A stretch of DNA of 7,596 bases from an uncultured Bacteroidaceae bacterium (GTDB lineage: Bacteria; Bacteroidota; Bacteroidia; Bacteroidales; Bacteroidaceae): the NCBI GenBank assembly GCA_934364765.1, contig CAKRMO010000048.1:1-7596 (forward strand), in the 5' to 3' direction. Below are positions 1-6,256 of the stretch, one piece after another. The first letter of the stretch is position 1; every line of letters starts with the position of its first letter. A program made the position numbers and the translations under genes. The notes under the pieces are model-generated. The model saw nothing but the letters and a program-made list of their open reading frames with translations. It was not told where the DNA came from and ran no database searches.

Positions 1-48
1 CTTACCGGGCCCGAAATCAAACGCCTGTTCGTTGACCTTAAGAAATAA
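1..48 (+). CDS. C-terminal fragment of an unidentified protein
   Basis: An open frame enters from the left edge and ends at a TAA stop (46-48), giving the last 15 residues LTGPEIKRLFVDLKK. The tail is charged and probably helical, but too short to assign to a family. A strong hairpin terminator starts 24 nt after the stop, which supports this being a real gene end. It is read toward the minus-strand operon, so the two transcription units converge on region 49-446. Confidence 0.6.
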   Translation, partial: LTGPEIKRLFVDLKK

Positions 49-72
49 AGGCGGCGCAACAAGCCATATACG

Positions 73-110
73 AAAAATCCCGCACCCCAAGTTTGGGGTG
101 CGGGATTTTT
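73..110. terminator. Bidirectional rho-independent terminator
   Basis: Perfect 18-bp inverted repeat: arms 73-90 and 93-110 with only GT between them. The GC-rich core (cccgcacccc / ggggtgcggg) is flanked by AAAAA on the left and TTTTT on the right, so both strands read as stem plus U-tract. It lies just after the stop of the plus-strand gene ending at 48. It can also stop any minus-strand transcript that reads past the terminator at 407-442. Confidence 0.9.
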
Positions 111-222
111 GTTGCCGCCGGTTGCGATGCGGCTTGGGCGGTAGTATTTTGGGCGCATGCCATACGCCCCTGCAAATCGCGCTAACCCCAAACCGGCAAC
201 CCTTTTCCTAACTCCCAAAAAA

Positions 223-281
223 CTACATCGGATGTAGGAAAAACTATGTCCTATGCAGGAAAAATTATGTCTGATATAATT
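223..281. repeat. 21-nt tandem units (copy A)
   Basis: There are two full 21-nt units (223-243 and 244-264) and a partial third (265-281), with the approximate consensus ctatgtcsgatgtaggaaaaa. The first unit contains a perfect short palindrome, ctacatc-g-gatgtag. The partial third unit forms the left arm of the hairpin at 269-296. A 21-nt period is two DNA helical turns, and it is also seven codons in frame. Confidence 0.7.
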
Positions 282-304
282 CAAATTACATCAGACCTTT
301 TTTT
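269..304 (+). terminator. Terminator-like hairpin inside repeat copy A
   Basis: Arms gtctgatataatt (269-281) and aattacatcagac (284-296) pair over 13 positions with one A-C mismatch, leaving a 2-nt nominal loop. They are followed by C and seven T residues (298-304). The structure recurs in copy B at 6303-6337 with its stem largely kept, so it appears to be a defining part of the element. It could end a short RNA from the repeat, or simply be a structural feature of it. Confidence 0.5.
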
Positions 305-406
305 CGCCACTCGTAATGCCGTGAGAAACAATTACTTGCACGAATTTTTCAAAACAGGATAAAACTTCTGTAAATCAGACATTTATGTCGTATTCTCATT
401 TTCCGC

Positions 407-442
407 AAAAAAGCGCCGTGAGCGGTTTGCCGCCAGCGGCGT
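407..442 (-). terminator. Terminator of the aroQ-to-alcohol dehydrogenase operon
   Basis: Read on the minus strand, the outer stem CGCCG/CGGCG (437-441 with 414-418) and inner stem GCGG/CCGC (430-433 with 422-425) close a CAAA loop. They are separated by a 3x3 internal loop and followed by C and six T residues (plus-strand A-run 407-412). The structure begins a few bases after the stop of the last operon gene, as expected for intrinsic termination. Confidence 0.8.
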
Positions 443-446
443 TTGG

Positions 447-1622
447 TCAGCCAAGCATGAGTTGGTAAATCTCGCGGGTGTCGTCCGGGGTCAGCGGGTA
501 ATAGTTTCCCACCGGGTTACCCTTGTGGGCGTGGAGGCTCTTTACGAGCAGGTCGATGTCGGGATTGCTTACTCCGAGTTCAGCAAGCGTTACAGGCATT
601 CCTATCGATTTGAGGAATTTCCTGAAGCGCGATATGCCTTCGAGCGCGTCCTTTTTGTCATCTCCCGAATTTGCCACGTTCCAAACCGTGTGTGCAAGTT
701 TGGCTATTTTCCTTGCGTTGTGCGATGCCATGAAAGTCTGATACGCGGGCGAAACCACCGCCAGCCCCGCTCCGTGGGTTACTCCGTATATTGCGCTGAG
801 TTCGTGTTCCAGAAAGTGGGATGTCCAGTCCTCAACTACCCCTGTGCCGCAGATGCCGTTGTGCGCAAGCGTGCCGCTCCACATCAGGTTCGCCCGCAGG
901 TCGTAGTCATCGGGCTTGGCAAGCACTTTGGGCACGAGCGCGATTATCGTGCGCAGCAGTGTCTCGGATATGTTGTCGGTAACGTCGGTGGCGGCAGTGT
1001 TGTTGAAGTACCGCTCCAGAATATGCGCCATCATGTCCGTAGCCCCGGCGGCAGTCTGGTAGGGCGGGAGGGTGAACGTAAGCTCCGGGTTCATCAGCGC
1101 AAATTTCGGGCGCAGGGCACGCGGGGTTTTAAGGCTTATCTTTTGCAGGCCATCGAGCTTTGTTATGACGCTGTTGCCCGAACCTTCGCTCCCGGCGGCG
1201 GGAATTGTAAGCACAACGCCTACCGGCAATGCCTTTTCGAGCGTTTTCCTTCCAGCCCAAAAGTCCCAGAAGTCGCCGTCGTATATCGCCCCTGCCGCAA
1301 TGGCCTTTGCCGCGTCTATAACGCTTCCTCCGCCAACGGCAAGCATCATTTGGGCGTTGACCTTGCGTGCCATTTCTATTCCTTCGTAAACCTCCTTGTC
1401 GGTTGGGTTTGGCTGTATTCCCCCGAGGGTTGTGAACTCCACGCCCGCCTTTTTCAGCGAGTCTTCAACACGCGCCAGCACTCCGCTTCTCACCGCGCTT
1501 CCGCCGCCGTAAACAACCACAACGCGGCGTGCGCCATATCTTGCGGCGCATTCGCCGGCTTCGTTTTCCGCGCCGCGCCCGAAACGGAACTCGGTGGGGC
1601 TGTAAAACAGGAAATTGTCCAT
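447..1622 (-). CDS. yqhD: YqhD-like iron-containing alcohol dehydrogenase
   Basis: This is a 391-residue group III (iron-type) alcohol dehydrogenase of the YqhD/butanol dehydrogenase branch; E. coli YqhD is 387 residues. The family reduces aldehydes with NAD(P)H in the cytoplasm. The N-terminal dinucleotide domain carries VVYGGGS (36-42) and AVGGGSVIDAAK (95-106), with GSEGS at 144-148. The metal ligands expected from YqhD are all present at a constant offset: Asp196 and His200 in GATDMMAH, His269 in DWTSHF and His283 in THGAG. The YqhD-like stretch around RANLMWSGTLAHNG supports this branch. The metal could be zinc or iron. It is the last gene of the minus-strand operon, 19 nt after the methyltransferase and just before a terminator. 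The physiological substrate cannot be read from sequence; general aldehyde detoxification or a step in sugar-alcohol metabolism are both possible. Confidence 0.9.
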   Translation of the reverse strand: MDNFLFYSPTEFRFGRGAENEAGECAARYGARRVVVVYGGGSAVRSGVLARVEDSLKKAGVEFTTLGGIQPNPTDKEVYEGIEMARKVNAQMMLAVGGGSVIDAAKAIAAGAIYDGDFWDFWAGRKTLEKALPVGVVLTIPAAGSEGSGNSVITKLDGLQKISLKTPRALRPKFALMNPELTFTLPPYQTAAGATDMMAHILERYFNNTAATDVTDNISETLLRTIIALVPKVLAKPDDYDLRANLMWSGTLAHNGICGTGVVEDWTSHFLEHELSAIYGVTHGAGLAVVSPAYQTFMASHNARKIAKLAHTVWNVANSGDDKKDALEGISRFRKFLKSIGMPVTLAELGVSNPDIDLLVKSLHAHKGNPVGNYYPLTPDDTREIYQLMLG

Positions 1623-1641
1623 GAAATGTATGTCTTTGTCC

Positions 1642-2376
1642 TTATTTTTGTTCTTTTTCGGCTGTCAGCACAATGTATGGCGACAACAGGCGCGAGGGGA
1701 TGGGGAAAAGTTTGATGGCGTGGCTGAACAGCTTGACCACCTTGCGCGCCAGCTTGTTTTTAATGCCTTTCTGCGGTTCGAGCCACAGCATGGGCTTGCG
1801 CGTGTATTCCACTTTTGCGTTCTTCAGGGGAAGCGAGGCAAGGATGTCGCGCAGCCGCTGCGGTATCATCGAGCTGATGTTGTGGGCGTCGTAGTTGCGG
1901 CGGTCGAAGGTGCGCTGCACCCATCCGTTAAGCCCCCTGAAGTTAGGCAGGGCAATGAACAGCGTGCCGCCGGGCTTCACCAAATCCGCGTGGCGGCGTA
2001 TGACGTCGGCGGTGTCGTCAAAGTGCTCTATGAAGCCTATTGAGAAAACAAGGTCATACTGTTTCCCGGGCTCGAAGGCGAAGAAGTCGCTTTCGATGTA
2101 TTGCACGTCGCCCTTCCTGAAGCCGTTGCTTTCCTCCAGCCCGTTGATTATTTCCGGGTCAACATAGAAGTCAAGAAGCGTGGGGCTGTATCCGAGCCGC
2201 TTGAAGTAAAGCGACATTGTGCCGGGAAAGCCGCCAATCTCTATTGAAGTCTTTCCGCTGCCGTTTTGCATGGACGGCGTGAAATATCTGTCAAACTCCG
2301 AATGCGCCGGAACCTTTTCGTATATGTAGTTGCTCCAGTATTCCTTCCAGAAGTTGCGGTCGGTAAGGTTGTTCAT
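1642..2376 (-). CDS. Class I SAM-dependent methyltransferase
   Basis: This 244-residue protein has the Rossmann-like methyltransferase fold (Methyltransf_11/25 type). SAM-binding motif I is SIEIGGFPGT (44-53). An acidic residue ending strand 2 is Asp69 in TLLDF. The motif IV region is YDLVFSIGFIEHF (107-119), and the post-motif is LVKPGGTLFIALPN (132-145). The N-terminal FWKEYWSNYIYEK segment is common in small-molecule and lipid/sugar methyltransferases. The C-terminus (about 195-240) is basic and hydrophobic and may contact membrane or substrate. It starts 2 nt after the glycosyltransferase stop, so the two are probably translationally coupled; methylation of a glycan or lipid intermediate is an inference from that neighbour. 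The acceptor is unknown. Confidence 0.85.
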   Translation of the reverse strand: MNNLTDRNFWKEYWSNYIYEKVPAHSEFDRYFTPSMQNGSGKTSIEIGGFPGTMSLYFKRLGYSPTLLDFYVDPEIINGLEESNGFRKGDVQYIESDFFAFEPGKQYDLVFSIGFIEHFDDTADVIRRHADLVKPGGTLFIALPNFRGLNGWVQRTFDRRNYDAHNISSMIPQRLRDILASLPLKNAKVEYTRKPMLWLEPQKGIKNKLARKVVKLFSHAIKLFPIPSRLLSPYIVLTAEKEQK

Positions 2377-2378
2377 GG

Positions 2379-3296
2379 TTATTGTAATTTTCTTTTAAGC
2401 TTGTTGATATGATACATCCCCATCACCCACGCCTTGTGCAGCTTGCTGTTGTAGCGGCGGTACATCCGCTCGAATTTCAGCCGCGCCAGCGGGCATTCCT
2501 CTATGACGTTGGGGCGGAAGCATGAGACTTCCCCTTCGTACAGTTCGGTTGGAATTAATTCGCCTCCGCCGCAGTTTGTGCCGGTTTCGTCAAAGCCGTT
2601 GTTTGCCACCAGGGATTTTCCGGCGTTTGCGGCGAGCATTCCGTTAATGAGCAGGGACGCTTTCCAGCGTATCGCCCACGAGTTGTTCAGCCCTGCAATC
2701 TGCCTTTTGAGCATCCGCGTGAAAGGGTACGCTCCCTCGAAGTCGAAGGCTTTTGTGAGGTTCTTTTCGCGCAGTGTGCGGAGCAGTTTCTCGCCCGACG
2801 GCTCGAATTTGTCCCATGCGCGTTTCCACGTGGCCCAGCCCCAGCTGTCGGCGTGGCTTATCAGGAATGTGTCGGGCAGCCCGCGCATCTTGAAAAGATG
2901 TCCGTGGACGTTGCCCACGCGCTCGTCGTCTTGGAAAATGTCGAGTGCCGTGTTCATGAATTTCAGGAAGCATGGCGAGAAAACAAGGTCGTCTTCCACC
3001 ACGATTACACGCCCATAGCGGTTGACCACGTCTGTTACCCCGGCAATCACAGAGTTTGCCAGCCCCCGGTTTTCCGATGCCTCGCGAACCGTAACCGACT
3101 TGAACCCGCTGATGCCTTTTGCAAAGCGGCGCGTTTCCTCAACTTTTTCCCTGTCGCGGCTGTCTTTCCACCCGTCGCAAAACACAAAAATGTCGGTGTG
3201 GCTTGCCTGCGGATTTTCAAGCAGGCTTTCCACGCACATCCTTGTATGGAATGGGCGGTTGTAGGCGAAAAGGGCTATCGGTGCGGGGTTGTTCAT
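2379..3296 (-). CDS. GT-A fold glycosyltransferase (family 2-like)
   Basis: This 305-residue protein starts with a typical GT-A strand and turn, APIALFAYNRPFHTRMCVESL (5-25). ASENRGLANSV (73-83) follows, then the nucleotide-sugar/metal motif VIVVEDDLVFSP (97-108), where Glu-Asp-Asp replaces the classic DXD. A conserved acceptor-side block, SHADSWGWATWKRAWDKF (147-164), is typical of glycosyltransferases in Bacteroidota and proteobacterial O-antigen loci. There is no signal peptide or membrane span; the Lys/Arg-rich C-terminus (MYRRYNSKLHKAW onward) may dock on the inner membrane. It overlaps the upstream cytidylyltransferase stop by 4 nt (ATGA). Transfer of a sugar to a lipid- or glycan-linked acceptor is the likely role; donor and acceptor are not deducible. 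Confidence 0.85.
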   Translation of the reverse strand: MNNPAPIALFAYNRPFHTRMCVESLLENPQASHTDIFVFCDGWKDSRDREKVEETRRFAKGISGFKSVTVREASENRGLANSVIAGVTDVVNRYGRVIVVEDDLVFSPCFLKFMNTALDIFQDDERVGNVHGHLFKMRGLPDTFLISHADSWGWATWKRAWDKFEPSGEKLLRTLREKNLTKAFDFEGAYPFTRMLKRQIAGLNNSWAIRWKASLLINGMLAANAGKSLVANNGFDETGTNCGGGELIPTELYEGEVSCFRPNVIEECPLARLKFERMYRRYNSKLHKAWVMGMYHINKLKRKLQ

Positions 3297-4006
3297 TTCT
3301 TGTTCAGGTTTTTCTTTTCCATGAGCTGCTCCATTCGCTCCTTGTCTGCGGGATAGGTCAGTTTTATGTTGTCTGCGTCGCCGAGCACAAGGGCAATTTT
3401 TGTTTCGGGAAGGTATTTGCGCACAACCGAGCAGTCGTCTGTCGCGCCGAAGTCCCCGTTGCGCAAGGCTTCTGTGTATGCCGTGCGTATGGTGTCAAGG
3501 CGGAAGCCCTGCGGTGTCTGCACGTTCCAAACCTCCTTGCGGTCGAGGTAGCGCGAAACCGTGTTGCCGTCTGAAATTATCATGCTGTCGGTTGACGGCA
3601 CAGCCACGTCAACAGCCTCGTATGTGTTGAGGGCTTCGCAGACTTCGGTTATTATCCGCTGCGACACCATCGGGCGTGCGCCGTCGTGTATAAGGACGTT
3701 GCAGCTTGGCGGGGCGCATTGCGCAAGTCCCGCGTTGCCCGAGGCGAAGCGGTTCATGCCGCCGCTGCATACGGCGGTGAGCTTCGTCCATTGGTTTTGC
3801 ATTGCTACGGAGCGCATCTCGTCAAGCGTTTCTATGTTGCTGACAATTACAATTGCCGTTATCAGCGGGTTTTGCTGGAAAGCGTCAACCGTGCGTTCAA
3901 TCATGGTGCGCCCGGCAAGCTTCACGAACTGCTTGGGAACGGAGAAACCGGCGCGTGTGCCTGTTCCCCCGGCGAGTATCACTGCTATGTTTTCTGTTGT
4001 GTTCAT
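3293..4006 (-). CDS. ispD: IspD/TarI-family cytidylyltransferase
   Basis: This 237-residue protein would transfer CMP from CTP to a polyol phosphate: 2-C-methyl-D-erythritol 4-phosphate (MEP isoprenoid pathway) for IspD, or ribitol 5-phosphate for TarI. Visible motifs are the CTP-binding loop VILAGGTGTRAG with PKQF (9-27), HDGARP (about 107-112; IspD usually HDAARP), LDRKEVWNVQTPQGF (around 155-169) with the Arg and Thr-Pro-Gln of the substrate pocket, ATDDCSVV (about 189-196), and the C-terminal DNIKLTYPAD with the conserved Lys. The LDRKEVW segment resembles IspD, while ILAGGTGTR and TDDCSVV also occur in capsule-type TarI proteins, so the substrate is not settled. It lies 12 nt after the O-methyltransferase and overlaps the glycosyltransferase by ATGA. 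No other MEP gene is in the window. Family call is firm; the ispD symbol is moderate. Confidence 0.75.
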   Translation of the reverse strand: MNTTENIAVILAGGTGTRAGFSVPKQFVKLAGRTMIERTVDAFQQNPLITAIVIVSNIETLDEMRSVAMQNQWTKLTAVCSGGMNRFASGNAGLAQCAPPSCNVLIHDGARPMVSQRIITEVCEALNTYEAVDVAVPSTDSMIISDGNTVSRYLDRKEVWNVQTPQGFRLDTIRTAYTEALRNGDFGATDDCSVVRKYLPETKIALVLGDADNIKLTYPADKERMEQLMEKKNLNKK

Positions 4007-4018
4007 TGTTGGTGTGGC

Positions 4019-4672
4019 TTATTCCCCCGCAGCTTTTTTGCGGATGATTGTAAGGCCGTCGCGAATGGGAAGCATCACTTTCTCCACCGTGTTGTCTGCC
4101 GCCAGAATGTCGTTGAATTTGCGTATGCCAAGTGTCTGGCTGTCGCGGTCGTATGCGGGGTCAATCACGTGTCCGTCCCAAAGCGTGTTGTCGGCGAGAA
4201 TATACCCGCCCGGCGACAGAAAACGCATTGCGAGGTCGTAATATTCCGCATACTGCCTTTTGTTTCCGTCTATAAAGGCGAGGTCGAAACTCAGGTTGCC
4301 GTGGTTTTCGGTGAAATCGGGCAGAATGCGCAGCGCGTCGCCTATGGTGTAGGTTATGTCGGCTGCCCGGCGCGAGCCACTAATCCATTTGCGTGCGAAA
4401 TCCTCAAGTTCGTCGTTCACGTCAAACGTGTAGATGTGCCCGCCTTTCGGCAGACCGTAACTCATGGCTATGGCCGAATAGCCGGTGAATGTGCCTATCT
4501 CCAGAACGTTCATCGGGCGTATCATCCCCACGAGCATTTTGAGCAGAAGCCCCTCCACGTGCCCCGAAACCATGTGCGGGCGCACAAGGTGTATGTTTGT
4601 GGCCCGCCAAAGGCGGTAAAGGTAATCGTCTTCGGCGGAGGAGCGGCTTTCTATGTAGGCGTTGAGTTGCAT
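4019..4672 (-). CDS. O-methyltransferase, CCoAOMT-like (Methyltransf_3)
   Basis: I chose the ATG at 4672 (217 residues, MQLNAYIESR). It overlaps the aroQ stop as TGATG, and the frame upstream to 4753 lies wholly inside aroQ and encodes an atypical Arg/Pro-rich leader. Motif I is VLEIGTFTGYSA (56-67), the strand-2 acid is Asp84 in TFDVND, Asp135 is in FDLAFIDGNKRQY (129-141), and LSPGGYILADNTLWDGHV (152-169) holds the Asp161/Asn162 pair that, with Asp135, forms the divalent-metal site in this family. The family methylates catechol-like or other hydroxyls using SAM and Mg2+; bacterial members have poorly known substrates. From memory, a gene of this type is often found near aroQ in Bacteroides-like genomes, so it may be an ancestral operon partner. 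Confidence 0.9.
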   Translation of the reverse strand: MQLNAYIESRSSAEDDYLYRLWRATNIHLVRPHMVSGHVEGLLLKMLVGMIRPMNVLEIGTFTGYSAIAMSYGLPKGGHIYTFDVNDELEDFARKWISGSRRAADITYTIGDALRILPDFTENHGNLSFDLAFIDGNKRQYAEYYDLAMRFLSPGGYILADNTLWDGHVIDPAYDRDSQTLGIRKFNDILAADNTVEKVMLPIRDGLTIIRKKAAGE

Positions 4673-5100
4673 CAGCCCTTTTTGCTTGCAATGAGTGCTT
4701 CGAGGGCAAGGCGGTATGAGTCGAGGCCGAACCCGCAAATCACCCCCGCGCACGCCGGGGATATCATGGAATGGCGGCGGAACTCCTCGCGGCGGTGCAC
4801 GTTTGAGATGTGAACCTCCACCACTGGCGCGGCGATTGACTTTATTGCGTCGTGGAGCGCGATGCTCGTGTGGGTGTAGGCCCCGGCGTTGAGTATGATG
4901 CCGTCATAGGCGAAGCCCACCTCCTGCATACGGTTGATAAGCTCCCCCTCCACGTTGCTCTGGAAATATCCCAAGTCAACGCCCGGATAGCGTCCGCGAA
5001 GCTCTTCAAGATAGCTGTCGAAAGACGAATGGCCGTATATTTCCGGTTCGCGCACGCCGAGCAGGTTGAGGTTTGGCCCGTTGATTATTTCAATTCTCAT
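4672..5100 (-). CDS. aroQ: Type II 3-dehydroquinate dehydratase
   Basis: This 142-residue protein has the normal length for the dodecameric type II enzyme. It converts 3-dehydroquinate to 3-dehydroshikimate in the cytoplasmic shikimate pathway toward aromatic amino acids and folate. The signature INGPNLNLLGVREPEIYG (6-23) contains the lid Arg17 and catalytic Tyr22. QSNVEGELI (47-55), LNAGAYTHTSIALHDA (70-85, Asn71 and His77) and VEVHISN (94-100, Glu95 and His97) complete the active site. It is the first gene of the six-gene minus-strand operon, starting 51 bp from divergent xerD and with a TACTTTTG promoter box shortly upstream. Its stop overlaps the next start by 1 nt (TGATG), so reinitiation is likely. 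Nothing is missing or truncated. Confidence 0.97.
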   Translation of the reverse strand: MRIEIINGPNLNLLGVREPEIYGHSSFDSYLEELRGRYPGVDLGYFQSNVEGELINRMQEVGFAYDGIILNAGAYTHTSIALHDAIKSIAAPVVEVHISNVHRREEFRRHSMISPACAGVICGFGLDSYRLALEALIASKKG

Positions 5101-5117
5101 TGCTGATGATTATTTTG

Positions 5118-5125
5118 TAACTTTG
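5118..5125 (+). promoter_or_regulatory. Bacteroidota -7 promoter box for xerD
   Basis: TAACTTTG matches TAnnTTTG exactly and ends 26 nt before the GTG start of xerD. The expected -33 TTTG at the usual spacing is not clear. The initiation site would fall near 5130, giving a short leader of about 20 nt. Confidence 0.6.
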
Positions 5126-5133
5126 TACCAATG

Positions 5134-5141
5134 CAAAAGTA
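5134..5141 (-). promoter_or_regulatory. Bacteroidota -7 promoter box for the aroQ operon
   Basis: On the minus strand the bases read TACTTTTG, an exact TAnnTTTG match, ending 33 nt before the aroQ ATG. No convincing -33 element is visible. It lies only 8 bp from the oppositely oriented xerD box, so polymerase binding at the two promoters probably interferes. Confidence 0.55.
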
Positions 5142-5151
5142 AGAAAAATCC

Positions 5152-6084
5152 GTGAACCAAGACGCTGTACAGCATTGCGAAGAATTGTTGTCGCTCTACC
5201 GAGACTACATGAGGCTGGAAAAAAACATGACCGCCAACACCGTGGAAGCCTACACCGACGATGTGGGCAAGCTGCTGCGCTACCTGCAAGGCGAGGGTCT
5301 GCCGCCCGAAAGCGTTACGCTCGACAACCTTGAAAACTTCGCCGCCGGACTTCATGACATAGGCATAACCCCACGCTCGCAGGCAAGGATTATTTCGGGG
5401 GTGCGCTCGTTCTACAAGTTCCTTCTCATGGACGGACGCATAGACACGCTCCCCACCGAGCTTCTGCCGTCGCCCAAGATTGGCGATCATTTGCCCGAGG
5501 TGCTGACCGTGGAGGAGATTGACAATATTATTTCGAGCATAGACCTTTCGGAGAAAGAGGGGCAGCGCAACCGCGCAATCATAGAAATGCTGTATTCGTG
5601 CGGCTTGCGCGTGAGCGAGCTTTGCAACCTGCTCATTTCCGACATCTGGCGTGAGGAGGGTTTCGTCAAGGTGCTTGGCAAGGGGCGCAAGGAGCGTTTC
5701 GTGCCTATTTCGGGGCGTGCGCTCAAGGAGCTTTCGCTTTGGGAGGAGTGCCGCTGCCACATAAACATCCGCCCTGGCAACGAGGATTATATGTTCGTAA
5801 GTTTCAGGCGCGGCAGGAAGCTTTCGCGCATCACGGTATTCCACATCGTCAAGGTGCTTGCCGAAAACGCCGGCATAACAAAGGAGATAAGTCCGCACAC
5901 GTTCCGCCATTCGTTTGCCACCCACCTGCTTGAGGGCGGGGCAAACCTGCGAGCCATTCAGGAGATGCTCGGACACGAAAGCATAGCCACCACCGAAATA
6001 TACACGCACCTTGACAACAGCCGGTTGCGCGAGGAGATATTGCTCCACCACCCAAGGGCGTATGCCAAGCGGCACGAAGATTAG
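5152..6084 (+). CDS. xerD: Site-specific tyrosine recombinase XerD
   Basis: This 310-residue tyrosine recombinase would act with XerC at dif to resolve chromosome dimers. The N-terminal core-binding SAM-like domain spans about 10-95 (RDYMRLEKNMTANTVEAYTDDV). The catalytic domain is complete: Arg153 in GLRVSEL, Lys177 in GKGRKER, His249 and Arg252 in SPHTFRHSFATH, His275 in LGHES, and nucleophile Tyr284 in EIYTHLD. The start is GTG at 5152: an in-frame ATG at 5131 is followed by a stop after three codons, and the next ATG (5209) would cut into the first helix. Length and the divergent position next to aroQ fit a housekeeping XerD rather than a mobile-element integrase. No intrinsic terminator follows the stop; the palindromic repeat begins 36 nt later. 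Confidence 0.93.
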   Translation: MNQDAVQHCEELLSLYRDYMRLEKNMTANTVEAYTDDVGKLLRYLQGEGLPPESVTLDNLENFAAGLHDIGITPRSQARIISGVRSFYKFLLMDGRIDTLPTELLPSPKIGDHLPEVLTVEEIDNIISSIDLSEKEGQRNRAIIEMLYSCGLRVSELCNLLISDIWREEGFVKVLGKGRKERFVPISGRALKELSLWEECRCHINIRPGNEDYMFVSFRRGRKLSRITVFHIVKVLAENAGITKEISPHTFRHSFATHLLEGGANLRAIQEMLGHESIATTEIYTHLDNSRLREEILLHHPRAYAKRHED

Positions 6085-6120
6085 TGCAAGGCGCAGCTAA
6101 TAAAGGAATTACATCTTTGT

Positions 6121-6226
6121 AGGGGCGTATTGCATACGCCCGGAATTGCGCGGATTTGCAATATTGTGACTGCGGTTTGCGATGCGGCTCATGCGGTGGC
6201 GTACAGGGCGTATGCAATACGCCCCT
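6121..6226. repeat. 21-bp perfect inverted repeat with palindromic arms
   Basis: Arms 6121-6141 and 6206-6226 are exact reverse complements of each other, separated by 64 bp. Each arm contains its own near-complete palindrome (gggcgtat-tgc-atacgccc). Similarity continues outward with one mismatch (tttgt before the left arm; gcaaa after the right). No target-site duplication or coding sequence is visible. This resembles a REP/BIME-like or small MITE-like element; from memory the core motif occurs as scattered copies in other bacterial genomes. The right arm is also part of repeat copy B. Confidence 0.8.
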
Positions 6227-6256
6227 GCAAATGGCGTAAAACCCAAGCAGGGAAAA

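Larger units (their letters stand above)
120..402. repeat. Dispersed intergenic repeat, copy A
   Basis: This gene-free stretch resembles 6174-6406 over most of its length. Shared blocks in the same order are: gcgatgcggct (125-135); a palindromic block close to gggcgtatgcaatacgccc followed by ctgcaaat (151-177); 21-nt units (223-281); the hairpin gtctgatataatt (269-281) with its partner arm; the T-run and cgccact (305-311); and a weaker tail around gtattctcatttt (390-402). The two copies differ by substitutions and short indels, so the duplication is old. Compared with copy B, the outer left arm of the inverted repeat is missing here. Function is unknown. Confidence 0.75.

Noticed and set aside
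223..281. CRISPR-like array
   Set aside because: The units abut directly without unique spacers and number fewer than three; no cas genes are present.
246..362. Small plus-strand frame (38 codons, starting MSYAGKIMSDII) through the hairpin of copy A, with a 62-codon frame at 6130-6318 in copy B containing GKTMSDV-like repeats
   Set aside because: The seven-residue repeats come from the 21-nt DNA period. In copy B a CAA-to-TAA change stops the frame right after MSDII, while copy A reads on, so the protein is not conserved between copies. The DNA hairpin is conserved instead.
447..1622. Assigning the dehydrogenase as TarJ to complete a CDP-ribitol pathway
   Set aside because: TarJ belongs to the zinc medium-chain family; this protein is clearly iron-type YqhD-like, so the role would be analogous at best.
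462..1715. Long plus-strand frame of 417 codons opposite the alcohol dehydrogenase
   Set aside because: It is a shadow of a GC-rich gene: composition is odd (many Arg, Cys, Val, His), no motif is visible, and the opposite strand carries a clear enzyme with all metal ligands.
4673..4753. Upstream extension of the O-methyltransferase (27 extra residues)
   Set aside because: It lies entirely inside aroQ, is Arg/Pro-rich and unlike the family N-terminus; the TGATG junction at 4670-4674 gives a natural start.
5152..6084. Tyrosine recombinase as an integrase of a mobile element carrying the methyltransferase
   Set aside because: Length, the XerC/D-type sequence and the divergent aroQ neighbour indicate housekeeping XerD. 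No attachment-site repeat was seen next to it.
6121..6226. Ends of an insertion sequence
   Set aside because: Only 64 bp lie between the arms, with no transposase and no target duplication, so it is at most a non-autonomous element.
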